From positions 16,825-80,824 of the forward strand of contig NZ_BILV01000006.1 in assembly GCF_004000745.1 (NCBI RefSeq): a stretch of DNA of 64,000 bases, written 5' to 3'. The stretch's first letter is position 1, and every line of letters starts with the position of its first letter. The DNA comes from Paenibacillus barengoltzii NBRC 101215 (GTDB taxonomy: Bacteria; Bacillota; Bacilli; Paenibacillales; Paenibacillaceae). The notes under the pieces are model-generated. The model worked only from the letters and a program-made list of their open reading frames with translations. It was not told the DNA's origin and made no database searches. The translations under genes and the position numbers were made by a program. Shown piece by piece: positions 9,608 to 17,938 of the stretch.

Positions 9608-10567
9608 ATGGCAAACCAATCCATTACCCCAGAGCGAGTATCTGCAGCTGCTTTGCCACGTCGGGTCGGACGCGGCAAGGTGGAGCCGGTGATTTTCCAT
9701 ACGCTGAATACGATCTTCATGATCTTTCTCGTCGTCGTGACGCTGTATCCGTTTCTGAACACGATTGTGGTATCGCTTAACGCGGGGAATGATACGATTC
9801 GCGGAGGACTCTACCTATGGCCGAGACAATTTACGCTGCAGAACTATAAGGCGATTTTTGTTTCCGGCACGATTTACGATGCTTTCCTGATCTCGGTGGC
9901 GAGAACGGTGTTATCTACGATTCTGAACATCTTCCTGACAACGATGCTCGCCTATACATTGAGCCGAAGGGAATACGTGTTCCGCAAGCCAATTACGTTG
10001 ATTTTCGTGCTTACGATGTATTTTAATGCGGGGTTGATTCCCGGGTACTTCCTGATGAAGGATTTACATCTGATCAACACGTTTTGGGTTTATGTCGTTC
10101 CTACGATGATCAGCGCATTTAACCTGATTGTCATCCGGACGTATATCGGCACCATTCCCGAAAGCTTGGTGGAGTCGGCGAGAATTGACGGGGCAGGAGA
10201 CTTCAAAATCTTCTGGACCATCATCTTCCCGCTGTGCAAACCGGTATTAGCGACGATTGCGTTGTTTGTGGCTGTCGGCGCGTGGAACTCCTGGTTTGAT
10301 GCGTTCCTGTACACGTCTTCGAGACAAGAGCTCAGCACAATGCAATATGAGTTGATGAAATTGCTCTCTTCCAGCATGAATGCCAACAGCAATCCGGCGG
10401 TGGCTAACGGGGCGGGCATGACCCAGGATACGGCGGCTTCCATGGTTACACCGTTATCGATTCGGGCTGCGGTTACCGTGGTGGCATCCGTTCCAATTCT
10501 GCTCGTATATCCTTTCATGCAGAAATATTTCGTGGTTGGCCTGAATGTTGGGAGCGTTAAAGAATAG
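9608..10567 (+). CDS. ABC transporter permease, LplC/YtcP type
   Basis: 319 residues, about six membrane spans, EAA loop ESARIDGAGDFKIFWTIIFP and the typical C-terminal MQKYFVVGLNVGSVKE. It begins 2 nt after the stop of the partner permease, so the two are translated together. The two are the membrane half of the importer whose binding protein is encoded at 6859. Confidence 0.9.
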   Translation: MANQSITPERVSAAALPRRVGRGKVEPVIFHTLNTIFMIFLVVVTLYPFLNTIVVSLNAGNDTIRGGLYLWPRQFTLQNYKAIFVSGTIYDAFLISVARTVLSTILNIFLTTMLAYTLSRREYVFRKPITLIFVLTMYFNAGLIPGYFLMKDLHLINTFWVYVVPTMISAFNLIVIRTYIGTIPESLVESARIDGAGDFKIFWTIIFPLCKPVLATIALFVAVGAWNSWFDAFLYTSSRQELSTMQYELMKLLSSSMNANSNPAVANGAGMTQDTAASMVTPLSIRAAVTVVASVPILLVYPFMQKYFVVGLNVGSVKE

Positions 10568-10630
10568 TTGTTTTATTTCGTGAACCGTTCGTACGAGTAT
10601 TTTCCCAAGCGTGGCAGAGGAGGAATCTTC

Positions 10631-11653
10631 ATGAATCCAACGTTCCATTCCGTACCGGCATTAAAGGAACTGTTTGCGGCGGACTTCAAAATTGGAGCGG
10701 CGGTCAATCCGACGACGATCCGGACGCAGAAGGCATTGCTGGCGTATCACTTCAACAGCCTGACTGCGGAGAACGAGATGAAGTTCGTCAGCGTGCATCC
10801 TAAGGAACAGACCTATACCTTCGAGGACGCGGATCGGCTGGTTAATTTCGCCCGAGAGCACGGCATGGCCATGCGGGGGCATACACTGGTGTGGCATAAT
10901 CAGACGTCTGACTGGTTGTTCCAGGATCGCCAAGGCGCGGCGGTTAGCAAGGAAGTGCTGCTCGGCAGGCTTCGGGAGCATATTCATACCATAGTAGGCC
11001 GGTACAAGAACGAGATCTACGCCTGGGACGTCGTCAACGAGGTCATCGCGGACGAAGGGGAGGCGCTGCTGCGCACTTCCAAATGGACGGAAATCGCGGG
11101 ACCTGAATTTATCGCTAAAGCGTTCGAGTATGCACATGAGGCGGATCCACAGGCGCTGTTGTTTTATAACGACTACAACGAATCGAATCCTCTGAAACGC
11201 GATAAAATTTACACACTCGTTCATTCGCTGCTGGAGCAAGGGGTGCCGATCCATGGCATCGGATTACAAGCGCACTGGAACCTGTACGATCCATCGTTGG
11301 ATGAGATTAAGGCAGCGATTGAGAAGTATGCTTCGCTGGGTTTGCAGCTGCAGCTGACGGAGCTGGATATCTCGATGTTCCGCTTCGATGACCGGCGAAC
11401 CGATTTGACCGCGCCAGAGCCGGGGATGCTGGAGCAACAGGCCGAGCGTTATGAAGCCGTGTTCCGGCTGTTGCTGGAGTATCGTGACGTCATTAGCGGC
11501 GTTACCTTCTGGGGAGCAGCGGATGATTATACCTGGCTGGACAATTTTCCGGTGCGCGGCCGGAAGAACTGGCCGTTTCTGTTCGACGCCCAGCACCAGC
11601 CGAAGGCAGCTTATCACCGTGTGGCGGCATTGGCTGCGGAGCAACGAGCATAA
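10631..11653 (+). CDS. xynA: Intracellular endo-1,4-beta-xylanase, GH10
   Basis: 340 residues forming a single GH10 barrel. The acid/base is Glu137 in WDVVNE and the nucleophile Glu244 in QLTELDIS; MRGHTLVWHN lines the active site. There is no signal peptide, so it works inside the cell on imported short xylan fragments, like XynA2-type enzymes of Paenibacillus. The start at 10631 follows AGAGGAGG; the longer frame from 10568 has no ribosome site and reads through it. It is the last gene of the importer operon and is followed by a terminator. No GH67 alpha-glucuronidase gene accompanies it here, unlike the well-known aldouronate clusters. Confidence 0.92.
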   Translation: MNPTFHSVPALKELFAADFKIGAAVNPTTIRTQKALLAYHFNSLTAENEMKFVSVHPKEQTYTFEDADRLVNFAREHGMAMRGHTLVWHNQTSDWLFQDRQGAAVSKEVLLGRLREHIHTIVGRYKNEIYAWDVVNEVIADEGEALLRTSKWTEIAGPEFIAKAFEYAHEADPQALLFYNDYNESNPLKRDKIYTLVHSLLEQGVPIHGIGLQAHWNLYDPSLDEIKAAIEKYASLGLQLQLTELDISMFRFDDRRTDLTAPEPGMLEQQAERYEAVFRLLLEYRDVISGVTFWGAADDYTWLDNFPVRGRKNWPFLFDAQHQPKAAYHRVAALAAEQRA

Positions 11654-11726
11654 CGGTACGCATACAGGGAAAGCAACGATATAAGGAAAACGCTTTATTC
11701 TGCTAGCGTTTTCGGTGTAAAATGAG

Positions 11727-11757
11727 AGAGGCCCTTCTGGTTGGAAGGGCCTCTTTT
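11727..11757 (+). terminator. Terminator of the GH10 operon
   Basis: An 11-bp GC-rich stem (AGAGGCCCTTC and its complement, 6-nt loop) ends in TTTT. A weaker upstream hairpin, AAAACGC/GCGTTTT around 11686-11712, may help. Confidence 0.8.
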
Positions 11758-11814
11758 GAAGTATACAGAACCTGTTCAGAATCTGGACCTATCGAACCTT
11801 AGGAGGGAAATTCG

Positions 11815-12798
11815 ATGAAATATCGGGAGCTTGGAAACACGGGTCTTCAAGTCAGCGAAGTGAGCTTCGGCACTTGGGCCATCGGCGGAAGCTGGGGCAA
11901 CACGAATGATGATGAAGCCCTAAAGGGATTGGATAAAGCGATTGGAGAAGGCGTTAACTTCTTTGATACGGCGGATGTCTATGGTGACGGACATGCGGAA
12001 CAATTGCTCGCCAAAGCGACCAAGGGGAAGGAAGACGAAATCTATATCGCGACCAAATTTTGCCGGGCCGGCGATATTCATGACCTGGAGACGTATTCCG
12101 AAGCGCGGGTACGGGCTTATTGCGAAGCCAGCCTCAAACGGTTAGAGCGCGAGCGTATCGACCTGTATCAGATCCACTGCCCGCCGTTGGCTGTGTTGAA
12201 GGACGGCCGGGTCTTTGAGGTGTTGGACAAGCTGCAACAAGAGGGGAAAATCCGCCACTACGGCGTAAGCGTAGAGACGGTGGAGGAAGGGCTGTTCTGC
12301 CTAGGAGTGCCGGGAGTTAAGGCGCTGCAGGTCATCCTGAACCTGTTCCGTCAGAAGCCGCTCGCAGAGCTGCTGCCGAAGGCACACGAAGCCGGTGTAG
12401 GCATCCTTGTGCGGCTTCCGTTGGCCAGCGGCCTGTTGACCGGTAAATTCACGCCGGACACGACATTTGCGGCCGACGATCACCGCAACTTTAACGCGAA
12501 CGGCGAGCAGTTCAACGTCGGTGAGACGTTTGCTGGCTTGCCGTTCGTTAAAGGTGTTGAGCTGGCGGCCCAGCTCCGCTGGATCGCCGAAGGACGCGGG
12601 GACATGGCCCGCGCGGCGATGCGCTGGATTCTAGACCAGCCGGAAGTTTCCTGCGTGATCCCGGGCTTCCGCAACGTGCGTCAGGTCGAGGACAACCTCG
12701 GCGCGATCGACGTGCCTTCCTTCAGCAAGGAAGAGTTAGAGCGGCTGGCCAACTTCTACCAAAACGAAGTTGCGCAGCATATCCGCGGGGCGTATTAA
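11815..12798 (+). CDS. Aldo/keto reductase
   Basis: 327 residues of the NADPH-dependent (beta/alpha)8 aldo/keto reductase family. The tetrad is visible: Asp and Tyr in FFDTADVYGDG, Lys in YIATKF and His in LYQIHCPP. AGGAGGGAAATTCG precedes the ATG. It stands alone between the GH10 terminator and a bidirectional terminator at its 3' end. Substrate unknown; related proteins act on a range of aldehydes and sugar-derived ketones. Confidence 0.85.
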   Translation: MKYRELGNTGLQVSEVSFGTWAIGGSWGNTNDDEALKGLDKAIGEGVNFFDTADVYGDGHAEQLLAKATKGKEDEIYIATKFCRAGDIHDLETYSEARVRAYCEASLKRLERERIDLYQIHCPPLAVLKDGRVFEVLDKLQQEGKIRHYGVSVETVEEGLFCLGVPGVKALQVILNLFRQKPLAELLPKAHEAGVGILVRLPLASGLLTGKFTPDTTFAADDHRNFNANGEQFNVGETFAGLPFVKGVELAAQLRWIAEGRGDMARAAMRWILDQPEVSCVIPGFRNVRQVEDNLGAIDVPSFSKEELERLANFYQNEVAQHIRGAY

Positions 12799-12872
12799 AG
12801 CGAAATCCCCTTATTCACCGAGCGTGGCCATCAAATTGGCGTGATTCCCGGGAATAAGGTGAATGATTCGAG

Positions 12873-12919
12873 AAAGCCTCCCATCATTCGCCTTGAAATC
12901 AGGCTTGATGGGGGGCTTT
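12873..12919. terminator. Bidirectional terminator between convergent genes
   Basis: Arms 12873-12886 and 12906-12919 (AAAGCCTCCCATCA and partner, one wobble) with an inner GCCT/AGGC pairing. Runs of T follow on both strands. It overlaps the last codons of the minus-strand TrpD2-like gene. Confidence 0.75.
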
Positions 12920-13978
12920 TGCGCGTTCTGCGGCGGCCGATTGCTCCAAGCGCAGCGTGTCGCGCCAACTGCAGTAAGTCGCCCATGGACTGCCGTCGTC
13001 CAGAAGGGCCTTGCAGGTGTAAATGCCCTCTTCGATCGAATCGACGCGCCCGGCGAGCTCCAGGCGAACCGCTCCGTTCAGCAGCACCTGGTTTACGTAA
13101 GCCGGGTGCGCTTGCCCTTGCAGCACCTGTTCGGTAACGTGCAGCTGTTTGGCTGCGTTCCAGGCGGTATCGTCTTCTTCGGGCAGCGGGGTGTCCAGCC
13201 CGTACGTTTCCGGATCGATAATGTTCAGCTTCGCTTCACCGTTGCCCACCACATAGGTGCGGGTCGGCCGATCGATAAACAGGTCCTCTGAGCCTTGTGC
13301 CCCTTGGACGATCAACGCTTTCCGGTAATCCAGCTGCTCGATGAGCTGGGCCATCCGGTCGAACACAGTATTATGGTATACACCATACACCAAATAAGGC
13401 GAATCGCTGAAGTCCAGCAGCTTCTCGATCGTATTCAAGATCGTCCGCAGACCCAGCTCTTCGCGGATCGGACGAAGCTTCTCCAGCGGCGGGCACCAGA
13501 CCTCAGACGGCACGAACCGGACGCCGGAGAAGTCTGCCGGGCGGGCTGCCGGCGCCCACTCCATCAAGCGGCTGTCCACGCCCAACTCGTCAAGCAGATC
13601 GGTCAGGGTCACGCCCCACTTGGGCGGGAGCGACGGGGTGCCGTGCAGCGTGACGGGTAAACCTCCTGAAGCCAGCAGAAAGGAGGTGGCAAACGTCGCC
13701 ATAAAGGAGGTGGTGCGGCCGTCATAAGGTCCGGCACAGTCGAGTCCCTGAGGAATCGGCGAGCGACGGGCATGTTTGCGAAAGACGGTCACAAATGCTT
13801 TCAGTTCCGCCACGCTCTCCAGCTTGATCCGCTGTGCCATAAAGAAGGCGCCAATCTGCGCCGGAGTCGCTTGGCCGCTGATCATCAATTCGGCGGCTTC
13901 GGTTGCTTCCTCATAGGTCAAGTCACGGGCGCCTCTTTTGCCTCGTCCTACTTCCTTCAGGATTTCTGTCATCGTCAT
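12899..13978 (-). CDS. Anthranilate phosphoribosyltransferase-like protein (TrpD2/YbiB type)
   Basis: 359 residues of the glycosyltransferase family 3 fold, beginning with the helical N-terminal domain (MTMTEILKEVGRGKRGARDL). The usual TrpD glycine motif (GTGGD) is absent; the equivalent segment reads CAGPYDGRTTSFMATF. That is typical of TrpD2/YbiB proteins, which are not tryptophan enzymes and in some species bind DNA. It lies 30 nt downstream of the ANTAR regulator on the same strand, beside the nitrite reductase genes. The function in nitrogen assimilation is unknown. Confidence 0.75.
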   Translation of the reverse strand: MTMTEILKEVGRGKRGARDLTYEEATEAAELMISGQATPAQIGAFFMAQRIKLESVAELKAFVTVFRKHARRSPIPQGLDCAGPYDGRTTSFMATFATSFLLASGGLPVTLHGTPSLPPKWGVTLTDLLDELGVDSRLMEWAPAARPADFSGVRFVPSEVWCPPLEKLRPIREELGLRTILNTIEKLLDFSDSPYLVYGVYHNTVFDRMAQLIEQLDYRKALIVQGAQGSEDLFIDRPTRTYVVGNGEAKLNIIDPETYGLDTPLPEEDDTAWNAAKQLHVTEQVLQGQAHPAYVNQVLLNGAVRLELAGRVDSIEEGIYTCKALLDDGSPWATYCSWRDTLRLEQSAAAERAKAPHQA

Positions 13979-14008
13979 CGGGAGCCCCCCTTTGTTTGTA
14001 AGATCGGT

Positions 14009-14614
14009 TCAAAATTTTAATTGCTGATGGGCTTTGACGACCGAAGTCGCCACATCCACCATCCGTTTCCGTTCATTCATCGCCCGCTTGCGCAGCATGT
14101 CGTAAGCCTCGGCTTCGGACACTTTGTTCACGTCGCACAAGATACTCTTGGCCATGTCGATCCACTTCCGTTCCTCCAGCCGGGAGACCAATTGCGCCCG
14201 TTCATTCTGCCAGGTTTGCCTCTCAAAAAAATGCCTAGCGCTGAAATGCAGCGCCCAATGCAGCTCCGATGCCGTCATGGACGGGGAGAGCAGGCCGTCA
14301 ACGGGGACCTCTGTCTCACATGCCTCCAATGAGGAGCTTGCCGTCTCGGGGCTACACCACCAGAGGAGCGGGAGTGGCTTCCACTTGAGCAGCGTGTTGC
14401 CCCAGCGCTGCATCCCCTCAAGCGGCATATCCAGCACCGCAGCGTCAACCTCCTTGATCCGCTTGCGAATTTGCGGCTCCTGACAGGAGGCGAAGACTTG
14501 ATACCCGCTCGTTTTGAGGAAGGTTTCGGGATCAGCCAAGGGCAAAGACTTCAGGGGATCTGTCGAGGCAGTCCCGGGTAAACCGGCTTCGCGAATGACC
14601 AATAAGAAGCGCAT
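14009..14614 (-). CDS. nasT: ANTAR-domain antitermination regulator (NasT-like)
   Basis: 201 residues. An N-terminal receiver-like domain looks degenerate; aspartates are present (EVDAAVLDMPLEG) but the canonical acidic pocket is not clear. A C-terminal three-helix ANTAR domain follows (ERKWIDMAKSILCDVNK, EAEAYDMLRKRAMNERKRM). ANTAR proteins bind paired hairpins in nascent mRNA and prevent termination. The gene is divergent from nasD, whose leader carries a terminator-like hairpin, so nasD mRNA is its likely target. No NasS nitrate sensor is encoded in the window. GGAGGGATC upstream supports the ATG. Confidence 0.82.
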   Translation of the reverse strand: MRFLLVIREAGLPGTASTDPLKSLPLADPETFLKTSGYQVFASCQEPQIRKRIKEVDAAVLDMPLEGMQRWGNTLLKWKPLPLLWWCSPETASSSLEACETEVPVDGLLSPSMTASELHWALHFSARHFFERQTWQNERAQLVSRLEERKWIDMAKSILCDVNKVSEAEAYDMLRKRAMNERKRMVDVATSVVKAHQQLKF

Positions 14615-14818
14615 CGAGAGGGATCCCTCCTATCCATAACGATCTGTTTCATAATCCAAGCGGTGTTTAGCTTTAAAGTCATAAAGGATCGAGATACACG
14701 AATAACTTCAACAACTGCAACTGCGAAATTGCAGCGAGGAAAGAAAACCTTACATCACATTTCAAATTTTAAAGGATAAATGTATTTTCTCGCCTTTTTT
14801 CTGAAAAATCAATACAAA

Positions 14819-14835
14819 TGTAATGAAAACTAACA
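14819..14835. promoter_or_regulatory. GlnR/TnrA box I
   Basis: TGTAATGAAAACTAACA matches TGTNA-N7-TNACA at all fixed positions. Its centre is about 80 bp before the inferred nasD transcription start. It lies 42 bp, about four helical turns, upstream of a second full-consensus box. It also lies in the upstream region of the divergent nasT gene. Confidence 0.75.
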
Positions 14836-14860
14836 TAAAAATTTTAATCACACAATTTTA

Positions 14861-14900
14861 TGTAATGTATATTGACATAACCTCCAACCTCCTTTATAGT
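14861..14900 (+). promoter_or_regulatory. nasD promoter with GlnR/TnrA box II over the -35
   Basis: TGTAATGTATATTGACA (14861-14877) is a second full-consensus TGTNA-N7-TNACA box. Its end contains TTGACA (14872-14877), followed after 17 bp by TATAGT (14895-14900), a textbook sigma-A promoter. A box over the -35 suits GlnR repression under good nitrogen supply; box I further upstream could serve activation. Confidence 0.8.
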
Positions 14901-14974
14901 TAATGTCAACTCAACACTTGATTCAAATTTGTTTATTCAAAAATTCGATCGTAATCATGCCGGGTACAATGGGG

Positions 14975-15066
14975 TGCCCGCTAGAAGCGGCAATGGAGCC
15001 TGTCTTCGCAATCCGTAGAAATCACGTGGTGTAGCTGCGTGTCTCTAGGGGCGAAGCAGGCTTTTT
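14975..15066 (+). promoter_or_regulatory. nasD leader with terminator-like hairpin, probable ANTAR target
   Basis: In the roughly 200-nt leader, a small hairpin CCGC-TAGAA-GCGG (14978-14990) precedes a long stem. The arms GCCTG-T-CTTCGC (14998-15009) and GCGAAGCAGGC (15051-15061) pair with one bulge and run into TTTTT. A second CCGTAGAAATC segment lies in the apical part. The arrangement of hairpin, then terminator, with an ANTAR gene next door fits control by antitermination. The published hexaloop consensus is not obvious by eye. Confidence 0.6.
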
Positions 15067-15103
15067 GTGTTTTCGTGGTAATTTGGGAAAAGGGGAGATG
15101 GAG

Positions 15104-17542
15104 ATGAACCAAAAGAAAAAGATGGTGCTGGTCGGTAACGGGATGGCGGGAATCCGCACGGTGGAGCATGTGCTGAAGCTGGCTCCGGAGGCGTACGAGA
15201 TTACGGTCTTCGGTGCAGAGCCGTATCCGAACTACAATCGGATTATGCTGTCTTCGGTGTTGGCTGGCGGGGCAGACATGAAGGAGATTGTAATTAACGA
15301 TTTGGCCTGGTACGAGGAAAATCACATCAACCTCCATCTGGGCGATGAGGTTGTTCGGCTCGATACCGATAAGCGCAAGGTCGTATCGGCCTCCGGGGTA
15401 GAAGCAGAATACGACGCATTGATTTTGGCCACGGGCTCCAATCCATTTATCTTACCGATTCCCGGGGCACGCAAGGATGGCGTCATCGGGTTCCGCAATA
15501 TCAAGGACTGCGAGCTGATGATGGAGGCCTCCCGCAAACATAAAAAAGCTGCGGTGATCGGCGGCGGTCTCTTAGGCCTGGAAGCGGCCCGCGGGTTGCT
15601 TAATCTCGGCATGGACGTCACCGTCGTGCATATCCATCCTTACTTGATGGAGCGTCAGCTCGACGAGCCGGCATCGCGGATGCTGCAACATGAGCTGGAA
15701 GCGCAAGGCATGAAGTTCCTCATGCAAAAGCAAACAGCCAGCATTTACGGCGGACGGCGGGCCGAGGGGCTGGAATTTGCAGACGGAAGCCGATTGGAAG
15801 CGGACCTCGTTGTGATGGCCGTCGGCATCAAACCAAACATTGAATTGGCAAAAGAGGCAGGCCTTAATGTGGCGCGAGGCATTATCGTCAACGATTATCT
15901 TGAAACCAGCGCACCGGGGGTTTATGCCGTTGGGGAATGCGCTGAGCATCGCGGCATCGCCTACGGGCTGGTGGCCCCGCTCTATGAGCAAGGCAGTGTA
16001 TTGGCCAAGCGGCTGGCTGGTGTCGAAACCGCCGCGTACGAAGGATCCGTCACTTCGACGAAGCTGAAGGTGTCGGGAGTAGATGTTTTTTCTGCGGGAT
16101 ATTTCAATGATGCGCCAGGCACGCGCTCGCTGCGCATTCAAGACGAACTGGAGGGCACGTACCGTAAAATCGTCCTGCAAGACGATCGGCTCATCGGCGC
16201 GGTACTGTTCGGCGACACAACGGACGGCCCATCGTTATTTGCCAAGATCAAAAGCGGAGAATCCGTAGCCGGGAAAGAGAAGGAGCTGCTGCTTGGGTTT
16301 ACTCCGGGTCAAGCCGGGGCAGGGGCCTCGTCCCCGAATGCCCGGTTGGCCGCAATGGCGGACGACGAAATCATCTGCGGCTGTAACGGCGTCACCAAAG
16401 GCACCATCGTCGAAGCGGTGAAGGGCGGCTGCTCCAGCGTCGGCGAGATCAAAGCGTGCACGAAGGCGTCCGGCTCCTGCGGCGGCTGCAAACCGCTGGT
16501 CGAGGGACTGCTGCATCTATATGCAGAAGGCGATGTCAAAGCGGTGAAGGAAGGCATCTGCGGCTGTACCCCTCTGGGCCGCGACGAGATCGTCGCCAGC
16601 ATCAAGGAGATGGGGCTCAAGAGTGTGCGCGAGGTGATGAACGTGCTGGAATGGCGCGAGCCGGAGGGCTGCTCGAAGTGCCGCCCGGCGTTGAACTACT
16701 ACCTGGGGATGCTGTGGCCGGCTGAGTATGTGGATGAGAAAGAATCCCGCTTCGCCAACGAACGTTACCATGCCAACATTCAAAAGGACGGAACGTTCTC
16801 TGTGGTGCCTCGGATTTACGGCGGTGTAACCTCACCGGCTGAACTCAAGCGAATTGCGGCGGTTGCCGAGAAATACCAAGTGCCGATGGTGAAGTTCACC
16901 GGCGGACAGCGGCTTGACCTGCTGGGCGTAAAGAAGGAAGATTTGCCGAAAATGTGGGAGGAGCTCGATATGCCGTCCGGTCATGCGTACGGCAAGGCGC
17001 TGCGGACGGTGAAGACCTGCGTCGGCTCCACGTTCTGCCGGTTCGGGACCCAAGATTCCATTAGCATGGGCATTCAGCTGGAAAAAACGTTTGAACGCCT
17101 GAACACCCCCGGCAAGGTTAAACTGGCGGTATCGGGTTGCCCGCGGAACTGCGCCGAAGCCACGATTAAGGACCTTGGCGTTGTGGCTATCGACGGCGGT
17201 TGGGAGATCTATGTGGGCGGTAACGGCGGTGTGAAGGTTCGGGCGGCAGATTTGCTCTGCGTAGTGAAGACCGAAGATGAAGTGGTCGAATGGACCGCAG
17301 CGTTCTTGCAGCATTACCGTGAGCAAGCCAGCTGGAACGAACGGACAGCGCAGTGGGTTGAGCGGGTAGGATTGGACGCCATCAAGGCAGTGTTGGAGCA
17401 AGCCGATGAACGGAAAGCACTGGCTGAGCGGATTCAGGACACCTTAAGCCGGACGACAGACCCGTGGAAAGAAATTATTGAAAACCAGGAGCTGCGTAAA
17501 AACTTCGAACCGCTGCGAGACGTACAACTGCAAAATTCTTGA
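15104..17542 (+). CDS. nasD: Assimilatory nitrite reductase [NAD(P)H], large subunit
   Basis: 812 residues from ATG 15104, placed just after AAAGGGGAG; earlier in-frame starts overlap that site. Order of parts: FAD/NAD(P)H oxidoreductase with VGNGMAG and GGGLLGLEAA; BFD-like [2Fe-2S] region with CGCNGVTKG, then SCGGCKPL, GICGCTP and CSKCRPAL; ferredoxin-like half domain; siroheme/[4Fe-4S] domain with TCVGSTFC and SGCPRNCAEA (four ligand cysteines). It reduces nitrite to ammonia in the cytosol. NasE, a nitrite channel and the siroheme methyltransferase follow in one operon. Confidence 0.96.
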   Translation: MNQKKKMVLVGNGMAGIRTVEHVLKLAPEAYEITVFGAEPYPNYNRIMLSSVLAGGADMKEIVINDLAWYEENHINLHLGDEVVRLDTDKRKVVSASGVEAEYDALILATGSNPFILPIPGARKDGVIGFRNIKDCELMMEASRKHKKAAVIGGGLLGLEAARGLLNLGMDVTVVHIHPYLMERQLDEPASRMLQHELEAQGMKFLMQKQTASIYGGRRAEGLEFADGSRLEADLVVMAVGIKPNIELAKEAGLNVARGIIVNDYLETSAPGVYAVGECAEHRGIAYGLVAPLYEQGSVLAKRLAGVETAAYEGSVTSTKLKVSGVDVFSAGYFNDAPGTRSLRIQDELEGTYRKIVLQDDRLIGAVLFGDTTDGPSLFAKIKSGESVAGKEKELLLGFTPGQAGAGASSPNARLAAMADDEIICGCNGVTKGTIVEAVKGGCSSVGEIKACTKASGSCGGCKPLVEGLLHLYAEGDVKAVKEGICGCTPLGRDEIVASIKEMGLKSVREVMNVLEWREPEGCSKCRPALNYYLGMLWPAEYVDEKESRFANERYHANIQKDGTFSVVPRIYGGVTSPAELKRIAAVAEKYQVPMVKFTGGQRLDLLGVKKEDLPKMWEELDMPSGHAYGKALRTVKTCVGSTFCRFGTQDSISMGIQLEKTFERLNTPGKVKLAVSGCPRNCAEATIKDLGVVAIDGGWEIYVGGNGGVKVRAADLLCVVKTEDEVVEWTAAFLQHYREQASWNERTAQWVERVGLDAIKAVLEQADERKALAERIQDTLSRTTDPWKEIIENQELRKNFEPLRDVQLQNS

Positions 17543-17564
17543 TCTTTTTTGGGGGGCAGATACC

Positions 17565-17879
17565 ATGATAACTAAAATTCAAGTGGCACGGTTGGACGAC
17601 ATTGATCGGCTTGGTTCACGTACGGTGTTTGTTGAGGGGAAGGAGGTTGCGATTTTCCGCCTCAGCGACGGCAGTGTTCACGCCATTGAAAACCGCTGTC
17701 CGCACAAAGGCGGCAAGTTGTCAGAAGGGATGGTGTGCGGTGCAGCCGTGCACTGTCCCCTGCACGATTGGAAGATCAATCTGCGGAGCGGACGTGTCCA
17801 AGAGCCCGACCATGGGGAGGTCACGGTCTATGAGATCGAAGTGGATGAAGCGACCGGAGCTATATATATTTCACTGTAG
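17565..17879 (+). CDS. nasE: Nitrite reductase small subunit (Rieske)
   Basis: 104 residues with a Rieske [2Fe-2S] fold: Cys45/His47 in CPHKGG and Cys64/His67 in CPLHDW. It is the NirD/NasE partner of the large subunit. GGGGGGCAGATACC gives a strong ribosome site for ATG 17565; the longer frame from 17478 would overlap nasD. It lies 22 nt after nasD. Three 9-bp tandem repeats begin at its stop codon. Confidence 0.94.
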   Translation: MITKIQVARLDDIDRLGSRTVFVEGKEVAIFRLSDGSVHAIENRCPHKGGKLSEGMVCGAAVHCPLHDWKINLRSGRVQEPDHGEVTVYEIEVDEATGAIYISL

Positions 17880-17905
17880 CGTATAGGGCGTATAGAGCGT
17901 ATAGA
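17879..17905. repeat. Three 9-bp tandem repeats after nasE
   Basis: GCGTATAGG, GCGTATAGA and GCGTATAGA in a row, starting inside the nasE stop region and ending 33 bp before nirC. No regulatory role is evident; copy number could vary between strains. Confidence 0.8.
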
Positions 17906-17938
17906 GAATCGCAGTGCGAATAAAGGAGTGGACGAACC

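Noticed and set aside
12863..13660. Plus-strand open frames across the TrpD2-like gene
   Set aside because: They are mirror frames of a clear minus-strand gene with no family features.
15065..15103. Extended nasD start inside the leader
   Set aside because: It would begin in the T tail of the terminator-like stem and lies before the ribosome site at 15089-15097.
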